From Acidovorax sp. NCPPB 3576 (lineage in GTDB: Bacteria > Pseudomonadota > Gammaproteobacteria > Burkholderiales > Burkholderiaceae_C), in the NCBI RefSeq assembly GCF_028473605.1, contig NZ_CP097267.1:2100501-2164500 (forward strand): 64,000 bases of DNA, read 5' to 3'. The notes beneath the pieces are model-generated. The model saw only the letters and a list, made by a program, of their open reading frames with translations. It did no database searches and was not told where the DNA came from. Numbering within the stretch: position 1 is the stretch's first letter; every line of letters starts with the position of its first letter. Positions 37,755 through 48,439 of this stretch are shown piece by piece. A program made the translations under genes and the position numbers.

Positions 37755-38762
37755 ATGCAAGCTTTCTCGCTGACTCGACGCGCCCTGGGCGCTCCTTTGT
37801 CCGCCGCCCTGCTGGGGCTGACAGTTCTGGCCTTTTTTACGGGCTCGGCCCATGCCCAGTCGGGTTACCCGAATAAGCCGATCCGCCTGATCGTGCCGTT
37901 CCCGCCGGGTGGCGGCACCGACATGATTGCGCGCACCGTGGCGCAAAAGCTGACCGAACAGCACAAGTGGAACGTGGTGGTGGACAACCGCCCCGGTGCT
38001 GGCGGGAACCTGGGCGTGGATGCGGTGGCCAAGGCGGCTCCCGATGGCTACACGCTGGTCATGGGCCAAACCAGCAATCTCGCCATCAATCCCTCGCTGT
38101 ATGCCAAGCTGCCCTACGACCCCTTGAAGGATCTGGTCCCAGTGGCGTTGGTATCGTCGGCCCCCATCGTGATGGCCGCGCCCGCCAACTCGCCTTACAA
38201 GACGTTCGCCGATGTGGTCGCCGCCGCCAAGGCCAAGCCCGACGGCATCACGCTGGGTTACTCCGGCAACGGCACCGTCGCCCATCTGGCCGGTGAACTG
38301 GCGGAGAACGCCGCCGGCATCAAGTTGCGCCATGTTCCCTACAAAGGTGCGGCGCAGGCCATGACCGACCTGGTGGGCGGGCAGATCGACCTGTACATGT
38401 CGGCCGTGCCCACGCTGCTGGGGCAGGTGCGCAATGCCAAGCTGCGCGCGGTGGTGATCACTTCGCTCAAGCGATCCGACCAGTTGCCGCAGACGCCCAC
38501 GCTGGCCGAGTCGGGCTACAAGGATTTCGAGGCGGCTTCCTGGTATGGCGTGCTGGCCCCCGCCGGCACGCCCGCCCCCATCGTGCAGCAGTTGAACAAG
38601 GCCATCAACCAGGCGCTGGCGCAACCCGATGTGGCAGAAAAGCTCCGCTCCGAAGGCGGCGATGTGCTGGGCGGCACCCCCGAGAAGTTCGGCGCGCTGC
38701 TGAAGTCCGAAGTGCCCCGCTGGGCCAAGATCGTCAAGGATTCTGGCGCCAGCCTGGATTGA
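37755..38762 (+). CDS. Bug/TctC-family periplasmic binding protein
   Basis: A 335-residue protein with a signal peptide (about 1-35, ending GSAHAQ) and the family start YPNKPIRLIVPFPPGGGTDMIAR; it ends WAKIVKDSGASLD, also typical. It is the first gene of an operon divergent from iclR. The ligand is probably the acid broken down by the downstream aldolase and dehydrogenase; the identity is not deducible. Confidence 0.92.
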   Translation: MQAFSLTRRALGAPLSAALLGLTVLAFFTGSAHAQSGYPNKPIRLIVPFPPGGGTDMIARTVAQKLTEQHKWNVVVDNRPGAGGNLGVDAVAKAAPDGYTLVMGQTSNLAINPSLYAKLPYDPLKDLVPVALVSSAPIVMAAPANSPYKTFADVVAAAKAKPDGITLGYSGNGTVAHLAGELAENAAGIKLRHVPYKGAAQAMTDLVGGQIDLYMSAVPTLLGQVRNAKLRAVVITSLKRSDQLPQTPTLAESGYKDFEAASWYGVLAPAGTPAPIVQQLNKAINQALAQPDVAEKLRSEGGDVLGGTPEKFGALLKSEVPRWAKIVKDSGASLD

Positions 38763-38809
38763 CGGGCGACCTACAAAGCCCCGTTTCCCACGCCCATCGA
38801 GCCCTCGCC

Positions 38810-39323
38810 ATGCACCGCGAAAGCTTTGCCACGCCTGTGCGTTTATCGGCCGGTACTGCCGCGCCGCGCACGGCGCTGCCGAAAGACGCCTGCGACTGCC
38901 ACGTGCATGTCTATGACGGCCGCTTTCCCATTGGTCTTCTACCAATTTGGCTGCATTGCGCCGGCGCAGTCCGGGCAACACCCTGCACACGCGCTGCTGC
39001 AGGATCTGCTGCAGCGCGGACAGGCGTGGATCAAGCGGTCCGGCAGCTTCGTCGTGAGCGAGCGCCACTCGACCGAACAAACCGCCCCCGATGCGCTGGC
39101 CGCGAGTTACCTGCGCAGCGTGCCCGAGCGCGTGGTCTGGGGCAGCGATTGTCCCTACGCCACCGCGTCGTCTGGTGCGCACCCCATGCCGGACGACGCG
39201 CGACAGGTGGGCCGACTGGTGGACTGGGCCGGCCACACCGGCGATGCGGCCACCCCGCATCGCGTGCTGGTGGGCAACCCCGCCGCGCTGTACGGTTTTA
39301 AGCCGACTTCCTCGTTCGCCTGA
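38810..39323 (+). pseudogene. Amidohydrolase (2-pyrone-dicarboxylate lactonase-like) with internal deletion and frameshift
   Basis: Two pieces of a TIM-barrel amidohydrolase remain. The first frame, from the ATG at 38810, gives KDACDCHVHVYDGRFPI, the N-terminal H-x-H metal site. The next frame (+1), from about 38935, gives the C-terminus: ALLQDLLQRGQAWIKRSG, then RVVWGSDCPYATAS and HRVLVGNPAALYGF. The middle of the barrel, about 120-150 residues, is missing. Intact relatives are about 280-300 residues. The junction near 38935-38960 marks the deletion. It cannot make an active enzyme. Confidence 0.85.
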
Positions 39324-39341
39324 CCACACAGAGACGAGCCC

Positions 39342-39429
39342 ATGACCACCTCGATCCCTTCCTCTTCAGAAGGCCGACTCCGCCAAGTGGGCCAAGGTCA
39401 TCCAGGACGGAAACATCAAGGCCGAGTGA
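39342..39429 (+). pseudogene. Remnant of a Bug/TctC gene (start plus last 20 codons)
   Basis: Bases 39370-39429, in the frame KADSAKWAKVIQDGNIKAE-stop, match the conserved C-terminus of Bug proteins (compare VPRWAKIVKDSGASLD of the intact gene at 37755). The ATG at 39342 is in another frame and is followed by only a few codons, so nearly all of the gene has been deleted. A fourth Bug gene therefore once stood here. Confidence 0.75.
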
Positions 39430-39491
39430 GGTTGTTGCAGTCCACCGTTTCTGCCGTTTTTCTTTTTCTTCCCAACTCCCCTGGAACCACC

Positions 39492-40178
39492 ATGAGCCAA
39501 CTCCCAGAAGTCATCCGTGACATCGAGCGCGTCAGCGCCGAGGTCGTCGCCAAGGCCGCGACCTTCCAGGCCGCCATCCTGGCCGATGTGGCTGGCCGCC
39601 GCGGCACCATGCATGCTCGCGTGGCGCCTGTCCACCAGGACATGAAGGTGGCTGGCCCGGCCTTCACCGTCGAAGTGCGCCCGGGCGACAACCTCATGAT
39701 CCACGCGGCCATGGCGCTGGCGAGACCGGGCGATGTGCTGGTCATCGACGGCAAGGGCGACCAGACCGCCGCGCTCATGGGCACGCTGATGCTCAGTGCC
39801 TGCAAGAAGATCGGCCTGGCCGGCGTGATCGTGGATGGTGCGATCCGCGACAAGCTGGAACTGCTTGAACTCGGTTTTCCGGTGTTCAGCACCGGCTTCA
39901 ATCCTGCCGGCCCCACCAAGTGCGTGCCGGGCCGCATCAACCATCCCATCTCGGCTGGCGGCGCAGTGGTGAACCCGGGCGACCTGGTGGTGGGCGATGC
40001 CGACGGCGTGGTGGTCATCGAGCGCGCCAAGGCGCCCGCCATGATGGCCCTGGCCGACAAGAAAGTGGCCGATGAGGCCGCGCGCATCGAGGCGATCGCC
40101 CGTGGCGATACCGCCTCCAAATGGCTGCCCGCTGCACTGCGTGCCGCCGGCGTGCTGAAGGAAGGGGAGTCGCTGTGA
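39492..40178 (+). CDS. RraA-family aldolase/demethylmenaquinone-methyltransferase-like protein
   Basis: A 228-residue protein of the RraA fold. It shows PAFTVEVRPGDNLMIHAAM, the catalytic block GVIVDGAIRDKLEL (with R and D of the metal/oxalate site), and NPGDLVVGDADGVVVI. Class II pyruvate aldolases of this fold cleave 4-hydroxy-4-methyl-2-oxoglutarate and 4-carboxy-4-hydroxy-2-oxoadipate; with a catabolic operon around it, an aldolase role is more likely than RNase E inhibition. Its stop overlaps the next gene's GTG start (GTGA). Confidence 0.85.
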   Translation: MSQLPEVIRDIERVSAEVVAKAATFQAAILADVAGRRGTMHARVAPVHQDMKVAGPAFTVEVRPGDNLMIHAAMALARPGDVLVIDGKGDQTAALMGTLMLSACKKIGLAGVIVDGAIRDKLELLELGFPVFSTGFNPAGPTKCVPGRINHPISAGGAVVNPGDLVVGDADGVVVIERAKAPAMMALADKKVADEAARIEAIARGDTASKWLPAALRAAGVLKEGESL

Positions 40179-41113
40179 GCGCCATCCTCGTGACCGGCGC
40201 TGACCTGGCGCAGCAGGCACTCGATCTGCTTCAGGATTTCGATATCGTGTATGCCGGCAAGACACCCACCGAAGACGACCTGGTGGCGCTGTGCCAGCAG
40301 CATGACCCGGTGGCCATCATCGTGCGCTACGGCAAGGTGGGCGCTGCCGTGATGGATGCGGCGCCATCGCTCAAAGTAATCTCCAAGCACGGCAGCGGCA
40401 CCGACACCATCGACAAAGTAGCGGCAAAGGCGCGGGGCGTGGAGGTGGTGGCCGCTGCGGGTGCCAACGCCGCGGCGGTGGCAGAGCAGGCGCTGGCCCT
40501 GTTGCTGGCCTGTGCCAAGTCGGTGGTGCAACTCAATGCCCGCATGCATGCCGGCCATTGGGACAAGGCCACGCACAAGAGCGTCGAGTTGGGCGGACGC
40601 ACGATGGGCCTCGTGGGCCTGGGCGCGATCGGCCTGCGCTTCGCCAGGATGGCCGACGCGCTGGGCCTGCGCGTGATCGGCTTCGATCCTTTCGCCAAGG
40701 ACCTGCCGGCCTGTGTGCAGAGCGTGGACCTGGCGACGATCTGGCGCGAGTCCGATGCGATTTCACTGCACTGCCCGCTGACCGACGAGAACCGGGGCAT
40801 GCTGAATGCGGCCACGCTGGCACAGTGCAAGCGCGGCGTGATCGTGGTGAACACCGCGCGCGGCGGACTCATCGACGAAGCCGCCCTGCTGGCTGCCGTT
40901 CAATCGGGCCAAGTGATGGCCGCGGGCCTGGACAGCTTCGCTGTGGAGCCGATGGTGGCCAACCACCCATTCCATGGCGAGCCGCGCTTCATCCTGAGCC
41001 CGCACATCGGCGGCGTGACGGGCGATGCCTACGTGAACATGGGCGTGGGGGCTGCCAAGAACCTGCTGGAGGTGTTGGCCCGGGCCCCGGCTGCCCTCGC
41101 CGCGGCTTCCTAA
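40175..41113 (+). CDS. D-2-hydroxyacid dehydrogenase, NAD(P)-binding
   Basis: A 312-residue dehydrogenase. Motifs: substrate loop KHGSGTDTID, Rossmann GLVGLGAIGLRFARMA, catalytic arginine in NTARGGLIDE, and histidine in SPHIGGVTGDAY. It most resembles phosphoglycerate-dehydrogenase-like catabolic enzymes. The start is the GTG at 40175, overlapping the aldolase stop and with AAGGGGAG before it. Substrate unknown; context suggests a hydroxyacid in the same pathway as the aldolase. Confidence 0.87.
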   Translation: MSAILVTGADLAQQALDLLQDFDIVYAGKTPTEDDLVALCQQHDPVAIIVRYGKVGAAVMDAAPSLKVISKHGSGTDTIDKVAAKARGVEVVAAAGANAAAVAEQALALLLACAKSVVQLNARMHAGHWDKATHKSVELGGRTMGLVGLGAIGLRFARMADALGLRVIGFDPFAKDLPACVQSVDLATIWRESDAISLHCPLTDENRGMLNAATLAQCKRGVIVVNTARGGLIDEAALLAAVQSGQVMAAGLDSFAVEPMVANHPFHGEPRFILSPHIGGVTGDAYVNMGVGAAKNLLEVLARAPAALAAAS

Positions 41114-41226
41114 CACCAAGACCCCATGCACCAAGGCCGGGCATGCCAGCGCTGCGGCTTTCCATTTTGAAAAACTATTCCAGGCATGTGATTAATTGCC
41201 TTTTCTGCCCGGAGGCTTTTCTCTAG

Positions 41227-43518
<2,292 letters not shown>

Positions 43519-43527
43519 CCTGCCGCG

Positions 43528-43593
43528 CCGGCTCTCCCGAGCCGGTGCGCTTTCTCCGAAAAAAGCCCGCGGCTTCGAAGGCGTGGGCTTTTT
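43528..43593 (+). terminator. Double terminator of katG
   Basis: CCGGCTC-TCCC-GAGCCGG (43528-43545) is followed by AAAAAGCCC (43560-43568) and GGGCTTTTT (43585-43593), a 9-bp stem with T-rich end. The second is a standard intrinsic terminator usable from both sides. Confidence 0.85.
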
Positions 43594-43684
43594 CGCATCC
43601 GCGGGCGGCAGAGGAGCCCTTTTGGGTGCGGACAGCGCCATCGCCCCCTAAACTTGCTGCATCGCACAAAAAGCGGGAGATGGA

Positions 43685-44965
43685 ATGCATTTCGACATCG
43701 TGATCGTTGGCGGCGGCGCGGGCGGCCTGGAATTGGCGGCGCGCCTGGGCCGTGGTCTGGGCCCCCGGGTCGGGCGGGAGAAGGTCCTGCTGGTGGACCG
43801 CAGCCCGTTCCACATCTGGAAGCCCACCCTGCATGAGGTGGCCGCCGGCACGCTCGACGCGCACCAGGAAGGGCTGTCTTACACCGTGCTGGCGCGGCGC
43901 AACCATTTCAGCTTTGCCATGGGCGAGATGGCGGCGCTCGACACCGAGCGCAAGGGCATCACCTTGTCCGAGATTCGCGACGCTCAAGGCGAAGCCGTGG
44001 TGCCCAGGCGCACGGTGAGCTACACGCGCCTGGTGCTGGCGATTGGCAGCGGGTCCAACGCCTTCGGCACGCCGGGTGTGGAACACGCCTACCTGCTGGA
44101 GAACGTGCGCGATGCGCAGCGTTTTCATGCCGACTGGCTGGCCGCCTGCGCGCGGGCTTCGTTTTCTGAAAGCCGCGCGCTGGGCGTGGCCATCGTGGGC
44201 GGCGGTGCGACCGGCGTGGAACTGTCGGCCGAGTTGCTGGAAGCCCATGCCGAAATCCAGGAAAGCATGGGCGACGGCCAGCGCTTTCGGCTCGACATCA
44301 CCCTGGTGGAAGGCGGCCCCCGCATTCTGGGAGGCCTGCCCGAAAAGATCTCGGCGCAAGCCCGGCTGGCGCTGGAGCGCAAGCAGGTCAACGTGCGCAC
44401 CGGCACCCGCGTGACGGAGGTGCGCCGTGGCGCGCTGGTCACCGCGGAAGGCAACATTCCCGCCGAAATGATCGTCTGGGCCGCAGGCATCAAGGCCGCA
44501 GACGCCAACGCCCGCATGGGGCTGGCGGTGAACACTTTGAACCAGTTCGTGGTGGACGACCATCTGCGCACGTCGGTGCCTGGCGTCTATGCCTTCGGCG
44601 ATTGCGCTGCCTGCCCTTGGGAAGGAGGCAAGACCGTCCCGGCCCGTGCCCAGGCCGCGCACCAGCAAGCCGACTACCTGGCCAAGGTGCTGGGCGCGAT
44701 GCTGCGCGAGCGCGAGGTGACCGGGGCTTTTGTGTACCGCGACTTCGGCTCGCTGGTTTCGCTGGGCGATAACAAGGGCGTGGGCAACCTGATGGGCGGC
44801 CTGATGGGACGCAACTTCTTCGTGGAAGGGCTCATTGCCAAGTGGATGTACATCTCCTTGCACTTGAATCATCACCGGGCCATCCTGGGCCTAGGCAAGA
44901 CGGCCGTGCTGGCTCTTGCGCGGCTTTTGCAGCAGCGCGTGTCCGGACGGCTGAAGCTGCACTGA
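43685..44965 (+). CDS. ndh: Type II NADH:quinone oxidoreductase (NDH-2)
   Basis: A 426-residue flavoprotein with two dinucleotide sites: FAD at IVIVGGGAGGLELAARLG (residues 5-22) and NADH at VAIVGGGATGVELSAEL (about 170). GVYAFGDCAACP is the second FAD motif. The C-terminal amphipathic and hydrophobic stretch (GLIAKWMYISLHLNHHRAILG) would attach it to the inner membrane. It oxidises NADH without pumping protons. It is a single gene after katG. Confidence 0.9.
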   Translation: MHFDIVIVGGGAGGLELAARLGRGLGPRVGREKVLLVDRSPFHIWKPTLHEVAAGTLDAHQEGLSYTVLARRNHFSFAMGEMAALDTERKGITLSEIRDAQGEAVVPRRTVSYTRLVLAIGSGSNAFGTPGVEHAYLLENVRDAQRFHADWLAACARASFSESRALGVAIVGGGATGVELSAELLEAHAEIQESMGDGQRFRLDITLVEGGPRILGGLPEKISAQARLALERKQVNVRTGTRVTEVRRGALVTAEGNIPAEMIVWAAGIKAADANARMGLAVNTLNQFVVDDHLRTSVPGVYAFGDCAACPWEGGKTVPARAQAAHQQADYLAKVLGAMLREREVTGAFVYRDFGSLVSLGDNKGVGNLMGGLMGRNFFVEGLIAKWMYISLHLNHHRAILGLGKTAVLALARLLQQRVSGRLKLH

Positions 44966-45044
44966 GCGTGGCCGCAGGATGCGGGGCAGGCATGCCGGTT
45001 CCAACCCGGCTGCCTGCCACCGTTTTTCTGTCCGGTTGAGCGTC

Positions 45045-45917
45045 CTACTTGGGGGTATAGGTGATCTTCGTCACTTCGTAAGTGGAGGGCCTGCCGTTGG
45101 AACTGGAGGTGGCGATCTTGATGGTGCGGCCCTGGTAAGGGCCTTCGGCGACCACCCAGGTCTGGAAGTTGGCCACGACGCGCCCGGTGGGCCCCACCGT
45201 GACGAAGTCGTTGTTGAACTTGCAGACGTTGAAAGTGCCCATGGCGGTCTGAAGCGACTCCCTGCCCACGTACGTGAACTGGTCTTCCACGGTTTCCGAA
45301 TAGGAACTGGGCGCTGAGCCCGCCTTGGGCACGATCGTGAACTGGTTCTTGTGGTCCCGCTGAACGGTCTGGCCGGGCTGCATGTCCAAAGGTGTGGACA
45401 CGGGTGGATCGTAGACCTGCGTCAGCACCTGGGTGGAGGTGTCGGAGACGACGCCGTAAGCCAGTTCGCTGCTGCTGGTGCGGTCGCGGAACAGCCGGTT
45501 GTTACCGAGGGACCCGGTGGATTGCGGCGTGAACATGACCGGTTTCGCGCCCGCGAAATCCTGCCGGCTTCCCGTCGTCGTCGTGCTGGTGGTGGTGAGG
45601 TCGGGTTGCCCGTCCATCTTCGTGAGCCCCTCTTCGACGAGCACGGTGCCTTCGTTGAAATCCGCCGCGTTGTAGCAAGCCGCGGAGCTACTGCCTGAAG
45701 GGGCGGGGGCTGGCGTCGGAGCCGGTGCAGGGGTCGGTGCCGGGGCAGGAGTCGGGGCTGGTGCGGGAGTCGGCGCCGGGGCAGGGGCACTGCCGCCGGG
45801 CGGTGTGGTCACGTCGCCACCACCTCCGCCGCCGCCACATGCGGTCAGGGAAGCGGTCAATGCGGTAAAGGCGGCGAAAGCAGCCGCCGCGCGGAAGGAG
45901 TTAAAACTGGTGGCCAT
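45045..45917 (-). CDS. Lipoprotein with poly-glycine and Ala-Pro-Thr repeat linker
   Basis: A 290-residue lipoprotein: signal peptide ending in the lipobox L24-TA-C27, followed by seven glycines, then an (APAPTP)n linker at residues 44-73, then a domain of about 215 residues rich in Thr/Ser and beta-strand-like segments (ending [15 protein letters not shown]). I do not recognise the domain. Two cysteines (about 81 and 228) could form a disulphide. The residue after Cys27 is Gly, so outer-membrane sorting is likely. Single gene. Confidence 0.8.
   Translation of the reverse strand: MATSFNSFRAAAAFAAFTALTASLTACGGGGGGGDVTTPPGGSAPAPAPTPAPAPTPAPAPTPAPAPTPAPAPSGSSSAACYNAADFNEGTVLVEEGLTKMDGQPDLTTTSTTTTGSRQDFAGAKPVMFTPQSTGSLGNNRLFRDRTSSSELAYGVVSDTSTQVLTQVYDPPVSTPLDMQPGQTVQRDHKNQFTIVPKAGSAPSSYSETVEDQFTYVGRESLQTAMGTFNVCKFNNDFVTVGPTGRVVANFQTWVVAEGPYQGRTIKIATSSSNGRPSTYEVTKITYTPK
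45699..45788 (-). repeat. 18-bp tandem repeat encoding (APAPTP)n
   Basis: About five units of an 18-bp repeat that encodes APAPTP. Copies differ at third codon positions, so it is old. It could vary in copy number between strains and change the length of the linker. Confidence 0.75.
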
Positions 45918-46090
45918 GGTCTATGAAGTGGTCGCCGCTCTGCCGCGCCGCGCACCATGCGCAGCGCCTCCGAACGACGGATTCGGATGCAGGAACGGTA
46001 TCTTTCGCCACCTTGCCGCGATACCCCACCCAGGGAGCGCAGATGAAAGCAAGTGTTAGTGGGCGCAGTGATCGCGCCGGTGCCCGTCCG

Positions 46091-46636
46091 TTATCCCGCC
46101 ATCAGCTTTTGCACCAGGTCGGCCGCTGTAGAAGCCGCGTATTTGCGCATGAGGCGCGCGCGGTAGATCTCCACCGTGCGGTGGCTGATGTCGAGCGCGC
46201 GGCCGATCTCCTTGGAGGTCAGGCCGTCCAGCAGCCGCGCCGCCACCTCGCGCTCGCGGCCGGTCAGTTCGGCCTTGACGGACCGCTGCGAGCTGAGGTC
46301 TTCGAAACTCCAGATGCCCGATTCGTGCGGGGCCTCTCGATTGAGCGCCCGGCCCGAGACATGGCACCAGAACACCTCGCCGCTGGCACGCTTCATGATG
46401 CGGTTGTCGGCGTAGTGGCCCCGTGCATTCAGGATGGGCTCCATGTGCTTGCCCAGGCGTTCGTACTCATCCGCGCTGGGATAGAGAATCCGGAAGGACT
46501 GTCCGATCAGAACCTCGCGCGAGGCGCCGAACATCTCGCACACCTGGCGATTGCAGTCCACCATCGTGCGGTTGCGCGAAATGACCAGTCCCACCGGGGC
46601 CATTTCGAAAGCGAGGCGGTAATCGGGGACATCCAT
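46091..46636 (-). CDS. PAS-LuxR transcriptional regulator
   Basis: A 181-residue cytoplasmic regulator. Residues about 5-115 form a PAS domain (YRLAFEMAPVGLVISRNRTMVDCNRQ, split here into strand and helix, then FRILYPS and WCHVSGRAL). Residues about 120-180 form a LuxR HTH (TGREREVAARLLDGLTSKEI, then SHRTVEIYRARLMRKY). No receiver domain. It is divergent from scoAB, and a perfect inverted repeat lies between, so it probably controls the CoA transferase in response to a small molecule sensed by the PAS domain. Confidence 0.9.
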   Translation of the reverse strand: MDVPDYRLAFEMAPVGLVISRNRTMVDCNRQVCEMFGASREVLIGQSFRILYPSADEYERLGKHMEPILNARGHYADNRIMKRASGEVFWCHVSGRALNREAPHESGIWSFEDLSSQRSVKAELTGREREVAARLLDGLTSKEIGRALDISHRTVEIYRARLMRKYAASTAADLVQKLMAG

Positions 46637-46653
46637 GGAAGTATTTAGGGAGA

Positions 46654-46675
46654 ACTACGTAGCGGGGTACGTAGT
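46654..46675. promoter_or_regulatory. Inverted repeat between the PAS-LuxR gene and scoA
   Basis: ACTACGTA (46654-46661) and TACGTAGT (46668-46675) are perfect 8-bp arms with a 6-bp spacer, in the 78-bp gap between divergent genes. LuxR/FixJ-type dimers bind such dyads; it is probably the regulator's operator for both genes. Confidence 0.75.
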
Positions 46676-46714
46676 ATCGTAGCGGCCATCCAACCTGATG
46701 TTGAGGAGTCTCCA

Positions 46715-47527
46715 ATGAACAAGCTTTTTCCCTCCGCGGCCGAGGCGCTCAAGGGCGTCGTGGCCGGCGGCCAGATGCTGGCCGTCGGCGGCTTCGGGCT
46801 CTGCGGCATTCCCGAGGCGCTGATCGATGCGCTGCGTGACAGCGGAGTCAAGGACTTCACCGTCATCTCCAACAACGCTGGCGTGGACGGCTTCGGCCTC
46901 GGCAAGCTGCTGGAAACACGCCAGATCAAGAAAATGATCTCTTCCTACGTGGGCGAGAACAAGGAGTTCGAGCGCCAGTATCTGGCTGGCGAACTGGAAC
47001 TGGAATTCACGCCGCAAGGCACGCTGGCCGAGAAATTGCGCGCGGGCGGCGCAGGCATTCCGGCTTTCTTCACCAAGACCGGTGTCGGCACCATGGTGGC
47101 CGAGGGCAAGGAATTGCGAGAATTCGACGGCGAAACGTATGTGATGGAGCGCTCCCTGGTGCCCGACGTGTCCCTCGTCAAAGCCTGGCGCGCCGACAAG
47201 TCAGGCAACCTGCAATTTCGCCTGACTGCGCGCAACTTCAATCCTGCCGCTGCCACGGCGGGCAAGGTCTGCATCGTCGAAGTGGAAGAGGTCGTGGAGA
47301 CGGGCGACATCGCTCCGGACGATGTGCATCTGCCTGGCATCTACGTGCACCGCATCGTGCACAATCCCAACCCCGAAAAGCGCATCGAAAAGCGCACCGT
47401 GACCGCTGCGCCCGTGGATGTCGTCGCCGCAAAGGTCGAGGCCCAGGCCGTGATCGCGCAGGCCGCTGCCAGCAGCGAAGCCGTGCCCACGGTAACGGTG
47501 CCCGTCAACAAGAAAGAAGGAGCCTGA
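46715..47527 (+). CDS. scoA: 3-oxoacid CoA-transferase, subunit A
   Basis: A 270-residue alpha subunit of a succinyl-CoA:3-ketoacid-type CoA transferase. [16 protein letters not shown] and [16 protein letters not shown] are family motifs. It works with subunit B to move CoA between succinyl-CoA and acetoacetate or similar acids, so it links ketone-body or polyhydroxybutyrate carbon to the TCA cycle. Unusual: about 35 extra residues at the C-terminus, Ala/Val-rich ([20 protein letters not shown]), beyond the usual length of about 233. The next gene begins one base after its stop. Confidence 0.93.
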   Translation: MNKLFPSAAEALKGVVAGGQMLAVGGFGLCGIPEALIDALRDSGVKDFTVISNNAGVDGFGLGKLLETRQIKKMISSYVGENKEFERQYLAGELELEFTPQGTLAEKLRAGGAGIPAFFTKTGVGTMVAEGKELREFDGETYVMERSLVPDVSLVKAWRADKSGNLQFRLTARNFNPAAATAGKVCIVEVEEVVETGDIAPDDVHLPGIYVHRIVHNPNPEKRIEKRTVTAAPVDVVAAKVEAQAVIAQAAASSEAVPTVTVPVNKKEGA

Positions 47528-47528
47528 G

Positions 47529-48170
47529 ATGCCCTGGACCCAAGACCAGATGGCCGCGCGCGCGGCACAAGAACTCGAAGACGGCTTCTACGTGAACCTG
47601 GGGATCGGCATCCCCACGCTGGTGGCCAATTTCACGGGCGACAAGGAAGTGTGGCTGCAGTCCGAAAACGGCATGCTGGGCATCGGCCCGTTCCCCGCCG
47701 AAGACGCCGTGGATGCCGACCTCATCAACGCCGGCAAGCAGACCGTGACCACCATCAAGGGCTCGTCCATCTTCGGCAGCGACCAGTCGTTCGCGATGAT
47801 CCGGGGCGGCAAGGTCAACCTGTCGATCCTGGGCGCCATGCAGGTGAGCGAAAAGGGCGATCTGGCCAACTGGATGATCCCCGGCAAGATGGTCAAGGGC
47901 ATGGGCGGCGCCATGGACCTGGTGGCCGGCGTCAAGCGCGTCATCGTGCTCATGGAGCATGTGGCCCGCAAGAAGGATGGCACCGAAGACCTCAAGATCC
48001 TGCCCGAATGCACGCTGCCACTCACCGGCGTGGGCGTGGTGGACCGCATCATCACCGACCTGGCCGTGATGGACGTCACGCCGAAGGGGCTGCAGTTGGT
48101 CGAACTCGCGCCGGGCGTGACCTTTGAGGCGCTGCAGGCCAAGACGGGTGTCACGCTGCTGCCAGCCTGA
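47529..48170 (+). CDS. scoB: 3-oxoacid CoA-transferase, subunit B
   Basis: A 213-residue beta subunit. The catalytic glutamate is in [25 protein letters not shown] near residue 23 and [15 protein letters not shown] are family motifs. It forms the active site with ScoA, whose stop lies one base before its ATG. GGAG precedes the start within the scoA end. Confidence 0.96.
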   Translation: MPWTQDQMAARAAQELEDGFYVNLGIGIPTLVANFTGDKEVWLQSENGMLGIGPFPAEDAVDADLINAGKQTVTTIKGSSIFGSDQSFAMIRGGKVNLSILGAMQVSEKGDLANWMIPGKMVKGMGGAMDLVAGVKRVIVLMEHVARKKDGTEDLKILPECTLPLTGVGVVDRIITDLAVMDVTPKGLQLVELAPGVTFEALQAKTGVTLLPA

Positions 48171-48339
48171 GACCGTCCTGTCTGAGTCGGGCAGGGCAGG
48201 CGGCGGGGCAGGGCTTCGCAGACCCTGTCGCCTTCTGGCGGTCCGCTGCAGGCGGCAGCAGCCGGCGCTGCCGCAACTCCCCAGGTCAGGCTGTTGCTAG
48301 CACAGCAATGGCCTTCTTTGAATAGGAGGAATCGGCAAA

Positions 48340-48429
48340 ATGTCAGCACAAGTAACAAGGCGGCTGATATGCTGCCCCATTGCCGCGCGCGTCAGACGGC
48401 CGTCTGCGCTCGCCGAATCCGAACTGTGA
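48340..48429 (+). CDS. Small ORF (29 codons) in front of cheW
   Basis: An ATG with a perfect AGGAGG (48324-48329) 10 bases upstream opens 29 codons: MSAQVTRRLICCPIAARVRR, then PSALAESEL. The stop lies 10 bases before the cheW ATG, close enough for translational coupling. The peptide is basic and resembles nothing I know. It may be a leader peptide or a chance ORF with a good site. The rest of the 269-bp gap after scoB shows GC-rich hairpins only. Confidence 0.4.
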   Translation: MSAQVTRRLICCPIAARVRRPSALAESEL

Positions 48430-48439
48430 AGGACCTGCC

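Noticed and set aside
45699..45788. Possible CRISPR array
   Set aside because: The tandem units are contiguous 18-bp coding repeats for APAPTP, without spacers.
48285..48305. Another copy of the hairpin repeat (TTGCTAGCACAGCAATGG) after scoB
   Set aside because: The arms are short, the hairpin length is wrong, and the GCCCTAGTG and GCGCTGGAGG blocks are missing.
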